From Nothophaeocryptopus gaeumannii (taxonomy: Eukaryota > Ascomycota > Dothideomycetes > Mycosphaerellales > Mycosphaerellaceae): a stretch of DNA of 64,000 nt. Shown piece by piece: positions 52,237 to 63,466 of the stretch. Where the stretch lies: NCBI GenBank assembly GCA_031771865.1, contig JASISA010000007.1, positions 744,001 through 808,000 on the forward strand, given 5' to 3'. Below the pieces are notes generated by a model. That model ran no database searches. It was not told the DNA's origin and saw only the letters and a list, made by a program, of their open reading frames with translations. The translations under genes and the position numbers were made by a program. Numbering within the stretch: position 1 is the first letter of the stretch; every line of letters begins with the position of its first letter.

Positions 52237-54273
52237 ATGACTACCTCTATGTTGGCGTGTGGAAAGGCAAACGCGTTCGGGAGTCTTAAGACATCCGTAC
52301 GCCAATGTTCACGACACTACACGACACCCTCATCACCAGTTGTGAGCGGCAATGCGGTCAATGGCAAGCATGCCGCACGAGGCGAGGATCCCTCGACCCA
52401 GCGGGAATTCATGATGAACGTGCTCAATGCCAATGCGACTCGACGAGACGCAAAACAGTACCTCGCGAGATTCAAGAGACTCAAGGAGTCCAAAGCCGGA
52501 GAAAAGCCAGATCTTTACAGCTTGATTGAGGACCGGAAGGCTTGCCACCGCCAAGATCAGAACCGTTTGGAGAGAACTGGTGTTGACCTTGGCGGCTTAT
52601 ACTCACCAGCCAGAGCGATTGCTGATGCACCGCAATTTACCATTGAACAGCTTCCAGAGCAGCCCAAATCTGTGCCGACCGAGGAGGAGGTCCACGTGGC
52701 GCTGACATGTCTGAAAGCACCGGAAGCCATCGACGAGACTACCTTGGACGGTCTTGCCAGGACAATTGCACAATTGGTGAAGCTCGATATGCGAATGGTC
52801 CTCGTTCTGGACATCAATCTCAAGAATGTGCAAGCAGAGCGATATGCCAGATCACTTGGCGACGTCAAAGCTCTTCGAAGAGTGTTTGCACAGCAGGCTG
52901 ACCGTCTTTGCGATGCCATTGATCGACACAACGCGGAGGGCGCACGGTCCGTTCCAAACGCCCTGGAACTGTTTGAGGATCACTGGGAGGATGGATGTGA
53001 TACAAACGAGCTCCGTGTAGCAATGCCAAATCTCATTCGAGACCCACTCAAGCGAGGCATGGTACCTATTGTGCCTTCGATGGCGTATACATCCGGCGGA
53101 CAGCTTGTGCAAGTGGACTCCTCAGACGTCTTGAGTGCTCTGACGAAGCATCTTACGGGGCAGGAAAGAAACACAGTTGCGAGAGAAGATCCTCAAACGT
53201 ACGATTGGGTGGCCGTGGATCGCATCGTGGTACTTGACGCAATCGGTGGCATACCCAGCAAAGATCGAGGAGACGGCGCGCACGTTTTCGTCAACTTAGA
53301 GCAGGAGTTTGATGAAGTCGCCAAAGAACTTTCCGAGTACGCCGATGACGCCATACGACAGACGCATCATTCCCGGGGCCCGGCTTTCTATGAGCAGCAT
53401 CGAATCAACCTCGAGTTGGTGCGCAAGTGCCTTAATCTTCTTCCACATTCATCATCAGCTCTCATCGTGTCTCCGCAAGAAGCAGCCAGTTCTTCTGCTT
53501 CGAGAGCGACGCGGCCGACGCTTGGAGCTGGAACCAGACGACAGAAGAATCCCCTCATACACAACTTACTCACGAACAGGCCGGTCGTCTCTTCCTCATT
53601 ACCGGCAGCGCGATTGACTCACAACGGCGATGACGAAGCTTCTAGCTCGCCGCTTATTGCCGCCAGCACTGTCCTCCGAAAAGGAATGCCTCTGATTGTA
53701 ATTCCTGCTGCAGATCGTCTGCTCGGTTGGCAACGACCCCAAAAAGGCTCAACCGATTTGAAGCTTGACGATGATTCCAGAGTCGATTTGCCAAGGCTTG
53801 TGCATTTGATCGAAGACAGCTTCAGACGAAAGCTGAACGTGCAGCACTATCTCGACCGAGTAGCAGGACGGATAGCGGGAATCATCGTAGCTGGCCAGTA
53901 CGAAGGCGGCGCTATCCTCACTTGGGAGATGCCTCCTGGTGTCAACGAATCCAAGCGACTCGTTCCGTACCTTGACAAATTCGCTGTCCTGCAATCTTCG
54001 CAAGGCTCAAGCGGTGTCGCCGATATCGTCTTTCAGGCAATGGTCAGAAGCTGTTTCCCACAAGGCGTATGCTGGCGAAGTCGAAAAGACAACCCAGTCA
54101 ACAAGTGGTACTTTGAGCGTGCTTCGGGGAGTTGGCAAATTCCTAATAGCAACTGGACAATGTTTTGGACTGGTGAAGGAGTTCCGGATGATGCGCAGAA
54201 ATGGAGCGATTACGTTGGTGTTTGCAGTAGTATACAGGCCAGCTGGGCGAAAGATGGGAAGAAGGATGATTGA
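52237..54273 (+). CDS. ARG2: N-acetylglutamate synthase, mitochondrial
   Basis: 678 residues, single exon from the ATG at 52237 (an in-frame GTG lies upstream). The enzyme makes N-acetylglutamate from glutamate and acetyl-CoA, the first step of arginine synthesis, and is feedback-inhibited by arginine in fungi. The N-terminus (MLACGKANAFGSLKTSVRQCSRHYT) is basic and hydroxylated, as a mitochondrial presequence should be. An inactive amino acid kinase-like region covers about residues 60-430, with a variable Ser/Ala-rich linker around 400-450. The C-terminal NAT (vertebrate-type) domain is clear: LVHLIEDSFRRKLNVQHYL, ILTWEMPPG, LDKFAVL and GVADIVFQAMV, ending in WKRSR-like WRSRKDNPVNKWYFERASG. 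Length is normal. Confidence 0.96.
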   Translation: MTTSMLACGKANAFGSLKTSVRQCSRHYTTPSSPVVSGNAVNGKHAARGEDPSTQREFMMNVLNANATRRDAKQYLARFKRLKESKAGEKPDLYSLIEDRKACHRQDQNRLERTGVDLGGLYSPARAIADAPQFTIEQLPEQPKSVPTEEEVHVALTCLKAPEAIDETTLDGLARTIAQLVKLDMRMVLVLDINLKNVQAERYARSLGDVKALRRVFAQQADRLCDAIDRHNAEGARSVPNALELFEDHWEDGCDTNELRVAMPNLIRDPLKRGMVPIVPSMAYTSGGQLVQVDSSDVLSALTKHLTGQERNTVAREDPQTYDWVAVDRIVVLDAIGGIPSKDRGDGAHVFVNLEQEFDEVAKELSEYADDAIRQTHHSRGPAFYEQHRINLELVRKCLNLLPHSSSALIVSPQEAASSSASRATRPTLGAGTRRQKNPLIHNLLTNRPVVSSSLPAARLTHNGDDEASSSPLIAASTVLRKGMPLIVIPAADRLLGWQRPQKGSTDLKLDDDSRVDLPRLVHLIEDSFRRKLNVQHYLDRVAGRIAGIIVAGQYEGGAILTWEMPPGVNESKRLVPYLDKFAVLQSSQGSSGVADIVFQAMVRSCFPQGVCWRSRKDNPVNKWYFERASGSWQIPNSNWTMFWTGEGVPDDAQKWSDYVGVCSSIQASWAKDGKKDD

Positions 54274-54844
54274 TGAATGCAAATTACAGCTTTGCCACAA
54301 TTTTGTTCAACATCTTGCATCGCATAATATTCTTCTACTCGACCAGGACCTAAAAAAGACATACATGGTCTGTGTTTTGACCTACTCGCATCTTGCTTAA
54401 CTCCGTACTGCAGTGCGCCCTGCCAACCCTCGCCCACGGAATGTCGAAGGATTTAGTACCTTCCTGTTAGAGAAATGATCTGCTTTATCAACCGCCGCAG
54501 AACACATGGAAATTCCAGGAACCGAAGCATATTCTTCCTTCACACTCACAACAACTCGAATTCGGCCGCTTCGGTTGTTGGAGGTAGGGTGAACGAAGAG
54601 ATTCATGGCTTTGCGGACGCAAACTCCGCGTTGAAGAGGCCTTCCATTAACTAGGCCGGAGTTTGGTTCATCCATATTGCGTCAGACCTGTATCTTTGTT
54701 TGGAACCATTCACGCCGTCACTCCCCTTAGAAGTCTATAAGTTGAAATAGAAGGCACGCCTCCCCATCTCAAAAGACTCGCTGTTGATTCAGCTCTTGCA
54801 TTCTCGACCGTAACATTCTCCCCAACCCAGGCGAACAGAGCATC
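54274..54844. other. Intergenic, no gene seen
   Basis: ARG2 3' region and SDR promoter. Contains a C/T-rich leader stretch near 54760-54840. No ORF or repeat supported. Confidence 0.45.
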
Positions 54845-55898
54845 ATGCCTCCCCCTCAAGGAACATGGAACCCTCTCGAGGGACCGGGTCAGTTGAAGTC
54901 AACAATGACATGACTATTCCTACACTTTCTGTGCTAATATCTCTAACCAGGTGATTATACCATGACTACCAAAGTCCACAACGACTCCTACCCGGCCATT
55001 GATCCCACCAAATCAGACCTATCAGGCAAATCCGTCTTCATCGCCGGTGCCTCCAAGGGCGTAGGTCGTCAAATTGCCATCTCTTTCGCGAAAGCTGGGA
55101 CCAGCTTCATTGCCATTGGAGCGAGAAGCGACCTCTCCGCCACAGAGAAGGAAGCGAAGGAAGCTGCGCAGAAGGCTGGGAGGAAGGAGCCGAAAGTTCT
55201 CGCCTTGAAGCTCGACATAATCGATCGGAAGAGTGTCGAAACTGCTGTCGACCGGATCAGGGATGACTCTGGTGGAAAACTGGACGTCGTAATCAACAAC
55301 GCCGGTATCCTCGATGGCAGAGGCCTCATCAGCGAAGCGGACCCAGATGCATGGTATAACAATTGTACATCACCCCTGCTCTCCTTTCCTGCCCCTACCC
55401 CAAAGCTCTCCAAACCGACTAACTTTCTGCTTTATAGTCAACGCAAACCTCCTCGGCCCCTTCCTCATCGCCCGCTCGACCATTCCTTTGCTCCTGAAAA
55501 GCGATCTCAAGACGCTAATAACAGTCTCTTCCGTCGGCGCACATCTAACAACCCCCACCCTCTCCGGCTACCAAACCTCCAAACTCGCCGTCACGAGGTT
55601 CATGGAGTTTGCTGCGATCGAGTATAAAGACCAGGGCTTGATAGCGATATCTATTCACCCGGGGAATATACTGACGGATATTGTGGGGAATGGGGAGGGA
55701 ATGGATGAGGGATTGAAGAAGGTGTTTACGGAGACGCCACAGTTGTGTGCGGATAGTTGTGTTTATTTGGTGAAGGACAGGAGGGATTGGCTTAGTGGCA
55801 GGTATGTCAATGCCACGTGGGACATGGAGGAGTTGGTCACGAAGCAGAGGAAGAGGATTGAAGAGGGGGATGCATTGAAGGTGAGGTTGGCTGTGTGA
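54845..55898 (+). CDS. Short-chain dehydrogenase/reductase
   Basis: Three exons, 54845-54887, 54951-55364 and 55438-55898, giving 305 residues with phases consistent (1 and 1). The first intron joins GPG to DYTMTTKV, and the second joins WYNN to FNANLLGPF. Cofactor motif GASKGVGR near residue 45, NNAG further on (VVINNAGILDG), catalytic serine in TVSSVGAH and the YxxxK motif as YQTSKLA. A classical SDR without an obvious membrane helix or targeting signal. Substrate cannot be told from sequence. The first short exon is typical for this fungal clade. Convergent with the GMC oxidoreductase gene to its right. Confidence 0.86.
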
Positions 55899-56428
55899 GA
55901 CTCGGTCGAGAGATACGGTGAGGTTTTGAAGATGCGTATGGCATTATCGTCAAGATTCGCAAGTCTAGTTTCGCGGTTACTAGATTCGACGAGCTCGTTA
56001 TGTATGAAGACGCTTATTTGACTACACGCCTAACGGAGTGACTCCTTCCTACTAGTATCAAGCTGCACAACATTGGACCATGTGACCTTTGCCTAGACGA
56101 TTTTGACGACCTCAAAACGTCTGTCGATCACCTTCCTCGCATAAGAGCTCTACACTATCTTAACACTCTAGAGACAGACTAGGCATCAAAGATGATCTCA
56201 ATTGCTTATGCGCAATGGGCGTACGTATTTCTACCGTACCTCAGACGGCCGATCCGCCAACCATAGGCTCTCTACAGCGAATCACTTTTCAAATAATACC
56301 GGCCGAGATGTCCGTGGCCCAGAGTCTGGTCCTGATAGGGAGAGAAGCTTGCGCGCACAACAATGTCTTGACTGCGTGAGGGGAATTTTCGGACCAATCT
56401 CATTAATAGTAGGAGTATTGCTGGGCTA
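55899..56428. other. Intergenic between convergent genes, no gene seen
   Basis: 3' regions of the SDR and GMC genes. A short plus-strand ORF (56202-56432) has no features. Confidence 0.45.
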
Positions 56429-58353
56429 TTAAGATGAGTTGGCGACCTTAGCAGACCACTCGACCTTGTACAGGTCAGGATATTCACTCTTGATCAAATC
56501 CGCCCCCTTCTCAGCCACCATGTACACTGCGTTCTGGATGCGGCAGTCCGGAATCACCGGGAAGACGCTCGCATCGACCACCCTCAAATTCTTCACCCCG
56601 TGCACTCGAAGATGTGAATCCACAACCCCCTGCTCAATATCCTTACCCAGTCTCGCCGTCCCGCACGGATGGTATCCAGTCTGCAGCCTTTCCAAAATCA
56701 TCCGATTCATAGCCTCATCGCTCGTCCTCGGCATCGGCCAAGGATAGTCTTCTCCCAAAAGATCCTTCATACCTTCACCGGTCATGAGAATATCATCGAT
56801 ATGTCGGACACCTTCTCGAAGGGCGAGGATATCGAGATCATTCTCCATAAAATTCTCATTGATATAAGGCTGAACTTTCGGATCCGCACTCTGCAGACGG
56901 ACTTCACCCGGTTTGGAGACGGGTCTGAGTAAGTCTACGATGACGGTTAGACAATCACTCCCGTCGGACGGGGGAGGAAAATGCCATTGGAATGCGTCGG
57001 CGAAGACGGGGACGAAATCGATCTCGAAATGGGGTTGGCCGTCTGGGCCGAAGGGATCGAGACCGCCGTTTGCTTCTTTTGCGGCGCGGTATTCGGGGTA
57101 TCGGTTCAGACGTTCGTCGACTCGTGGGAAACCGACGAGTTCGAGGAGGCCGCTGTGTAGAGGTCCCTTTTTCTCGCGATGGTAGAGGGCTTTGGCGGCT
57201 TGCGATTCGGCGGTGTTTTGGAGGACGTGGTGGTCGAGACCGGTCTTGTTCTTCAATTTGAAGACGTGGGCCAGGATGGGGTGGTCGAGGAGGTTTTGGC
57301 CGACTTGTGGCGAGTCGACTTTGCATGGGATGCCGAATTGCTGCAGTTGTTCTTTGGGACCGACTCCGGAAAGCATCAATAGGTGGGGAGTCTGGAAGAC
57401 GCCGGATGATAGTATGACCTCCTTCTTCGCGTTGAGAATGGCCTTGTTGCCCTTGGCATCTATGATCTCAATACCGCGGGCGATATTGTCTTCGATAATG
57501 ATCTTCGTGACATCCGTGTCGGCCAGTACGGTAATATTATCCTTTCCGTCCAGATAATTTACCGAAGTCACGCGCTGTCCTTTGTAGATCGTGTTCATGT
57601 TCTTGACAAGACCTTTCTGACTGCCCTCATAGACGTTGTCTTGAAGCTGCTCACCCTTGCTGACCCAGGCCTTTGTGAGTGCGTTGCGAAAAGTGGACAG
57701 CTCAGGCACCATGTCGCTCACAGAAACATCCAAGGGCCCGCCACGGTTGATCTTGCCAAGTGAAGGATCGAATTCATGTCGATCGTGATAGGTACCTATT
57801 AGAGGTTAATAATAATAGAAGAACGAGTAACATCGTTGCGTCTTACAAGGCTTATCAAAGTACTCCTCGCATTGATTCCAATTCCACAAGTCGCCGCCAT
57901 ACTTTGACCACTCGTCATAGGTACCTTTGCTGCCTCGGACCCAGGTATAGTAGTTCAATGCGCTCGATCCGCCAAGGACTTTGCCACGAGTATCTGGCTT
58001 CTCGACGCGAGTGTAGTCCGGGCGATCTACCATCGTTGCTTTGAAGGCCCAGTCGTACTTGCTGTTGCGGAGCTCGAATGCCTTGGCTGGGGTGTAGATC
58101 ATCTCGACATCTCGTGTGTTGCTGCAACCGTTGTCAGAAGCGGCTTCTTTCTCCTGTGAAATCTGATACTTACGCAGGCCCGGCTTCGATGACAGCCACA
58201 GAGACATTGGGATTCTCAGCGAGTCTTCCGGCAACGGCATTTCCAGCAGTGCCACCTGACATTGTTAGCTCGCATTTCGAAAGCAGCTTCCAAGATCTTC
58301 GCACCGCCCGCGACAATGAAGTCGAACTCTAGAGCTTGACCTGCAGATCCCAT
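56429..58353 (-). CDS. GMC oxidoreductase (choline/alcohol dehydrogenase-like flavoprotein)
   Basis: Four exons, 58353-58305, 58255-58174, 58121-57847 and 57795-56429, giving 590 residues, all in frame. Splicing restores the ADP-binding motif FIVAGGGTAGNAVAGRL, split by intron 1. GMC signature 1 is GKVLGGSSALNYYTWVRG and signature 2 is GVFQTPHLLMLSGVGP. The C-terminus has HPCGTARLG with the active-site histidine region, then DCRIQNAVYMVAEKGADLI. FAD enzymes of this family oxidise alcohols, sugars or choline. There is no signal peptide, so it is probably intracellular. Substrate not predictable. Confidence 0.9.
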
Positions 58354-58858
58354 ATTGAAGAGATGAAGTCAGTACTATCAAGTGCTGTCTCCTGCTACAA
58401 AGTGGAAGGAGTGAAGTGTGAACGAGCTTCTTGGAAGCCCATCATTTCTGGGGCAGCAAAGCTTGCTATGTACTCTGTTCTCCATGCCTATAGGACCGGA
58501 GCATAGAGGACCGTAGAACATCCGCAGACGTCGTGGTCTTGTGAGGAGGTATGATCGTGAAATGATGTCAGGAACAGGCGATGCTGGAAGCGATCTTGAA
58601 ACCCCTGCCGCTCCGAGCTATCTGCGAGGCGCTATCACATGCACACGCGTAGCGATCTAATAGTGTGAGCAGTATCTTCATCATGTCGACGACAGAGTCT
58701 GAAGAGGATGGTGTTGATGATGGTTGATGTCAAGGAGAGAGTGGGCGCACGGCGTGAAGTCCGGGGGCGTTTCACTGCTGACGTAATCACCTGATGTCCA
58801 CCTCATTTTTCCGTTCCCTACGCGCTTCGAGATTTTCAACCTCTGCTGTCAATGCTTC
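58354..58858. other. Promoter region of the GMC gene, no other gene
   Basis: About 500 bp 5' of the minus-strand GMC gene and downstream of the RRP8-side relic. No ORF supported. Confidence 0.4.
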
Positions 58859-59545
58859 TCACTTGCGGTCTTTGATAATAAGTGGACCCCCGTCTTCGTC
58901 CAGCTGAAGTTTTCGAAACTCCTCCCATACCGCGTAGAGATCCACGACTCGCGCGAGCATGATCTGGATCTGGCCCGTCTCTGGCATCAGCAAACTCTCG
59001 CGGACCTTGAGAGGCAAGTTCAACTTCCACCTTCTTCACCCTTGCCTTCTCCGTGCCGCCATCGTCTAGCAGCTCCCGATACAGCCGGCAAGCGCGATTG
59101 AGTACTTGATTGGAGACGTCATTTTCTTTGCGCTCTTTGTACTGCTCCGCCGTCTCTGGCTCGACGTTCTCTTCTTTGGTATTGGCCGCCCACTTCCATC
59201 GATTGCAAGGCCTCGCAGCTTCGGAGATATTTCCACTGGTTCCCTCCTGTGCCCGCCCAACGAATTCACCTGATTGTGATAAATGAAGTTCTGAAGGTAG
59301 TGAGCGAATCTGACGATCGTAGTGTCCACTATTGGCTTCCTCTTGGGCTGCTGCTCTGAGTCTGCTGCGTCCCATAGCGTGGCATCGACCATCTCTGCAA
59401 TGGGTACCTCGATATTGCGGACGATGTTTGGGAACTCGGCAGCCAGTTTGAGGCGAACATCGTGCAGGAGAGAGAGACATCGAAGTCTGAAACGAATGTG
59501 ATCGCGCAATGTCCTTTGCCCAGTTATCGCAGCTTGTACCGACAC
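58859..59545 (-). pseudogene. Relic or unresolved gene immediately 3' of RRP8
   Basis: Coding-like sequence in three pieces on the same strand. Piece 1 (about 59545-59268): RTLRDHIRFRLRCLSLLHDVR ... RFAHYLQNFIYHNQ, with no ATG before residue 52 and a stop just upstream. Piece 2 (around 59110-59010): VSNQVLNRACRLYRELLDDG. Piece 3, in a third frame, ends IQIMLARVVDLYAVWEEF and stops at 58859. A donor-like GTGAAT follows piece 1, but no intron set I tried joins all three. Piece 1 starts inside the RRP8 stop region, which a normal gene would not do. It may be a 5'-truncated, frameshifted remnant. Family unknown. Confidence 0.35.
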
Positions 59546-61107
59546 GGTAGCAACGTTTTACACTCATCTTCTGTCGCCGGCTCTTCGTTCTCCTCGAGAA
59601 ACTTCGCCTTCGTCTTCTTGAACCTCTCAGCAGGCTTTGCCCCCTCTTCCTCCTTATTCTTCCCTTTTGTAGGCGGTGCAGCCTTCACAAATTCCATCTT
59701 GACAAACATCTTGTTGCTGAGATCAATTGAGCTCTCGCCGTTCTTCAGCAGGAATCCTCGTCGTCGCAGTACATCGACAAACGCCGACACGTCCGTCTCA
59801 ACGCTCGTAGTCTCCACCCCATCCACTTCCACGGCCAAGGCTTGCTCTTCATTCACCTCCTCCTGTTCCTTGGCCTTCTTCTCTTGCGCCTTCTGGAGCG
59901 CGGCTTGCTTCCTCTTCCCACCAACGCTGTGCTCCACTGGCTTGCCTGCTCTCCCAACACGACCAAACCGAGACTTGATCTCCGCAATCCATAGCTCGCC
60001 TTTCCAGTGCAGGATTCGATAGGCTTCTTCAATGAACGATGTCCAGTTGGTACCCATCAGCGCCAAGCAGAAGATCGCAACATCGACCGAGCCGTCTGCC
60101 GTCGGAATTTTTGAAATGTCGGCCTTTGTGACCAGCGGTGATGGCGAGTGAAGATCGTACGAGAGGACTTTGAGATTTAGCTTGGTTCCATCTCCGGAGT
60201 CCTTCAGAGTTTGTGCCAACCGAGCATCGCCGCAGCCCAGGTCTGCAATGATAGCAACACCATGCGTCCTTGGTAGAGCATCCAGCTTGCTTCCCACAGC
60301 GGTCTCTTGTTCGTCTTTTTGCTTATTCTTTCCCCTGAACGCCTTCTTCTGCGACTGTATCCTGATCTTGCCTCTTGATCGAATGGCTGCAATGAAGTTA
60401 TCGACTGGGTTCTCAGGCCATACAGCAACTTGTTGGCGGAAGCCGGAGTGATAGTCCTCGAACATGTCTGGATTTTGATCGAACAACTCCAGTGCTTTGG
60501 CAGATGGCTCGGTGTACAAAGTTTCATTCAAATGCCGGAAGCGCGCAGATATCAGCTTTTGTCGCATCGCCGCTTGCATAGGCGTCAATTTGGCGGTCGC
60601 AGGCAAAGGCGGCAGTTTTGCAGGCACCACAGCTGGCACTTTGCTGGTATCATTCTTGGATCTGTCAACTTTCGCAGGCTCATCGTCCTGCTGCTTCTCC
60701 TTCTTGCGATCTCTCTTGTTCTTCTTTTTGTTATCTTTCTCAGCTCCAAGATCTGTCAGCTTCTCTTGCGCGTTGGGCTTTGGCTTCCCTTCTTTCACCT
60801 TTGGCTTGCTGTCCTTCGCTTTTGACTTGTATTGTTCGTCTACAGGCCTCGTGCCCTCTTGCGCCTCCCTCTGCTCTTTTCGGTCCTTCTTCTTCTGTTT
60901 CTTCGACTTCGGGGCTTCCTTGCCTTCAATATGCTGGTCCCATAGCTTTCCTACCTCATCGTCCTTCGCATTTGCTGCGCTCTCCCGCTTGCGCTTTCTG
61001 CTCTGCTTCTCCTCGCCATTTTGGTCAGTCGCAGCAGGCTTTTTGAAAAGTTCTGTCTGCACCTTCAACGCGCTCGCGTCGACTTTCCACCCCTTTACGG
61101 CGAACAT
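59524..61107 (-). CDS. RRP8: 25S rRNA adenine-N1 methyltransferase Rrp8
   Basis: 527 residues, single exon from the ATG at 61107. This nucleolar SAM enzyme methylates A645 (m1A) of large-subunit rRNA and supports 60S assembly. The N-terminal 180 residues are Lys/Glu-rich and disordered, with nuclear/nucleolar signals (KKQKKKDRKEQRE). The SAM motif is VAIIADLGCGDARLAQ. VLSYDLHSPSP, then the family motif IFCLALMGTNWTSFIEEAYR, and the final LPCRYKLR follow. A Glu/Ala-rich insert lies before the last 60 residues. The promoter is divergent with the GH2 gene (about 230 bp). Confidence 0.95.
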   Translation of the reverse strand: MFAVKGWKVDASALKVQTELFKKPAATDQNGEEKQSRKRKRESAANAKDDEVGKLWDQHIEGKEAPKSKKQKKKDRKEQREAQEGTRPVDEQYKSKAKDSKPKVKEGKPKPNAQEKLTDLGAEKDNKKKNKRDRKKEKQQDDEPAKVDRSKNDTSKVPAVVPAKLPPLPATAKLTPMQAAMRQKLISARFRHLNETLYTEPSAKALELFDQNPDMFEDYHSGFRQQVAVWPENPVDNFIAAIRSRGKIRIQSQKKAFRGKNKQKDEQETAVGSKLDALPRTHGVAIIADLGCGDARLAQTLKDSGDGTKLNLKVLSYDLHSPSPLVTKADISKIPTADGSVDVAIFCLALMGTNWTSFIEEAYRILHWKGELWIAEIKSRFGRVGRAGKPVEHSVGGKRKQAALQKAQEKKAKEQEEVNEEQALAVEVDGVETTSVETDVSAFVDVLRRRGFLLKNGESSIDLSNKMFVKMEFVKAAPPTKGKNKEEEGAKPAERFKKTKAKFLEENEEPATEDECKTLLPCRYKLR

Positions 61108-61339
61108 GGTGTGTGTATTACAATTGAGGTCTACTTTGGAAATTTAGATGGTAGTTTTGAGAAGCAGTGTGGAACAAAGTTTGGCCGAAAAGTGGCTGCC
61201 TCAGGACTTCTTCGATCCCTCCAGCATCAACGTCACACCAGTGAGTTTAACAACCATTCGACAGTCGCCATGCCATGGCAAGACATCGCTGGCCAACCCG
61301 ACACGTACATCTTGTTGTATTCTCTTCACCGAGCATAGT

Positions 61340-63466
61340 ATGCACAAGCTCTCTAAGTTGGTCGACAAGGCGAAGAACTCTTTGGACTCGCCACGGGACT
61401 CGCCACGCTCGCAGCCAAAGTACCCAGCTTACGCCCAACAATCACCACCTCAACAGCAACAGCTGCCCATCAGACCAAGCAGCATTATGGCGGCACCTCC
61501 AGCAGACTATCCACGCCCAGACTTTCTGAGACAAACCCTTCACTGGGAGAGTCTCAATGGACCGTGGGACTTCCTCTTCGATGACGAGGATGCCGGTCAA
61601 CTGCAAGGCTGGCAACAGCAAGGCCTTCCCACCCACGCAAACTCATATCAAGGGAAGCCAAATGCTAAGAGAACTATTCAAGTCCCGTTCGTATTTCAAG
61701 CTCCTGCCTCAGGAATAAATGAGAGAGCAGTGCATCAAGTCCTTTGGTACGAACGTCGCATTGAAGATCCTCGCAATTCGGAGGAGAAGGCTGAGGGTTT
61801 CCGTTTGCTACTTCGATTCGGTGCTGTCGACTATCACGCCAAGATCTGGCTTGACGGATACTACATTGGAGAGCACAAGGGCGGCCATGTTCCGTTCGAT
61901 CTTGATCTCACGGAGGCTATGCGACAGACGTCGGCAACATCTTCCCGCCTAACTATCAGAGTTTTTGACTCTGCGTACGATGTGACTCAGCCCCGAGGTA
62001 AGCAATACTGGGAAGCGGAGTCTCAGAGTATCTGGTACACCCCATCAAGTGGCATCTGGCAGTCTGTTTGGCTGGAGAGCGTACCACCAGCACGAATCGT
62101 CGATGGCAGCTACGGCACGATCATTAGATCCCACCAGATTGAGCGAGGTATTCTGGATGCTCGCATCTGTGTATCTGGTCGACGCATCGGACAGCCACTT
62201 GTAGTTGAGATCCAGAGTAGCTTGGGTGGCGTTGTCATTGGCAGCGGTCGTCAAGATTTACCAAGAGATGAGGACTTCGTCCGCATCGGAGAGCTTAACA
62301 TGCGCCATTCCCAAGAGCACTTCCAAAAGCTGCCTCCAGCATTCACCGCGAACACGCCACCAAGTGATGGACGCTGCTGGAGAGACGGCGTTGCCCTTTG
62401 GTCGCCTGAGTGCCCGTTCCTGTACGACCTGACAATTAGGTTAGTGGAACCATCTGGTAAACTCATCGATGAGGTGCGGACCACTACAGGTATGCGTTCG
62501 CTCAACTGGACTACTGGCGATGGCACGTTCCGTCTGAATGGTAGGCCGTACTTCCAAGCCCTGTTCCTGGACCAGGGCTATTGGCCAGAAACACTGATGA
62601 CGCCTCCGTCGCCCGCGGCTCTGAAGAAGGACATCGAGCTGTCCAAGGCGATGGGTATGAACGGATGCCGCAAGCATCAAAAGGTAGAAGACCCGGTATT
62701 CATGTACTGGGCCGACCGTCTTGGCTTCCTTGTGTGGGGTGAAATGGCCAGTTGCTACCAATTCAGTATCGAAATGGTCCGTCGCTTCGACCAAGAGTGG
62801 ATGGAAATGGTGCGCAGAGACATCAACTTTCCCTCGATTGTGACTTGGACGCCCGTGAACGAAAGCTGGGGCTATGGAGATCTTGCAGGCGACAAGAGAC
62901 AGCGTGACCATATCCGCTCTCTGTACTACACCACCAAGACATACGACACAACAAGGCCAATAAATGACAACTGTGGCTGGTCGCACGTGGTTACAGACAT
63001 TTCATCCTTCCACGAGTACTCAGACGCCAACGGCATGTCCGACCGCTGCCAATCTTTGAAGGAGATCATGGGCAGAGGCCTACCCATGTTCCTAGGCCCA
63101 ATTTATGGACCAAACAACTCCGTCATCGACGAAGGTTCTAAACACGCCCACGGCGCTCCCATCATGTGCACAGAGTTTGGCGGTGTGAATGTCGCAGCTT
63201 CCAACGACCACACTCGGAAAGGACCCTGGGGATATACGACAGCCAGCGATGCCAAAGGTCTTCTCAAGAGCATTGAGGATCAGGTCATGGGGACGGTGAA
63301 GGCTGGACACATTTGCGGTCTCGTGTGGACGCAGTTTACGGATATTGAGCAGGAGATGAATGGGCTGTATGCGTATAATCGGGAGCCAAAGTTGCCGCCG
63401 CAGCAGGTTAAGGAGGTGATGGATAAGGCGCAGAGGGCGTATTTTGCGAAGTTGGCTGCGAGGTGA
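61340..63466 (+). CDS. Glycoside hydrolase family 2 protein (beta-galactosidase/beta-glucuronidase-like)
   Basis: 708 residues from the ATG at 61340, single exon. Upstream in-frame codons to 61148 are not supported as coding. Residues 1-60 are Ser/Pro/Gln-rich. A sugar-binding jelly roll follows (about 70-245; WESLNGPWDFLFDD, GHVPFDLDLTEAM), then an immunoglobulin-like domain and the TIM barrel. Acid/base Glu is in TWTPVNESWG, and the nucleophile Glu is in MCTEFGG. No signal peptide, so the enzyme is probably intracellular. Members cut terminal beta-galactosides, beta-glucuronides or beta-mannosides; specificity not clear here. A second start at 61487 (MAAPPADYPRPD) is possible. Confidence 0.88.
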   Translation: MHKLSKLVDKAKNSLDSPRDSPRSQPKYPAYAQQSPPQQQQLPIRPSSIMAAPPADYPRPDFLRQTLHWESLNGPWDFLFDDEDAGQLQGWQQQGLPTHANSYQGKPNAKRTIQVPFVFQAPASGINERAVHQVLWYERRIEDPRNSEEKAEGFRLLLRFGAVDYHAKIWLDGYYIGEHKGGHVPFDLDLTEAMRQTSATSSRLTIRVFDSAYDVTQPRGKQYWEAESQSIWYTPSSGIWQSVWLESVPPARIVDGSYGTIIRSHQIERGILDARICVSGRRIGQPLVVEIQSSLGGVVIGSGRQDLPRDEDFVRIGELNMRHSQEHFQKLPPAFTANTPPSDGRCWRDGVALWSPECPFLYDLTIRLVEPSGKLIDEVRTTTGMRSLNWTTGDGTFRLNGRPYFQALFLDQGYWPETLMTPPSPAALKKDIELSKAMGMNGCRKHQKVEDPVFMYWADRLGFLVWGEMASCYQFSIEMVRRFDQEWMEMVRRDINFPSIVTWTPVNESWGYGDLAGDKRQRDHIRSLYYTTKTYDTTRPINDNCGWSHVVTDISSFHEYSDANGMSDRCQSLKEIMGRGLPMFLGPIYGPNNSVIDEGSKHAHGAPIMCTEFGGVNVAASNDHTRKGPWGYTTASDAKGLLKSIEDQVMGTVKAGHICGLVWTQFTDIEQEMNGLYAYNREPKLPPQQVKEVMDKAQRAYFAKLAAR

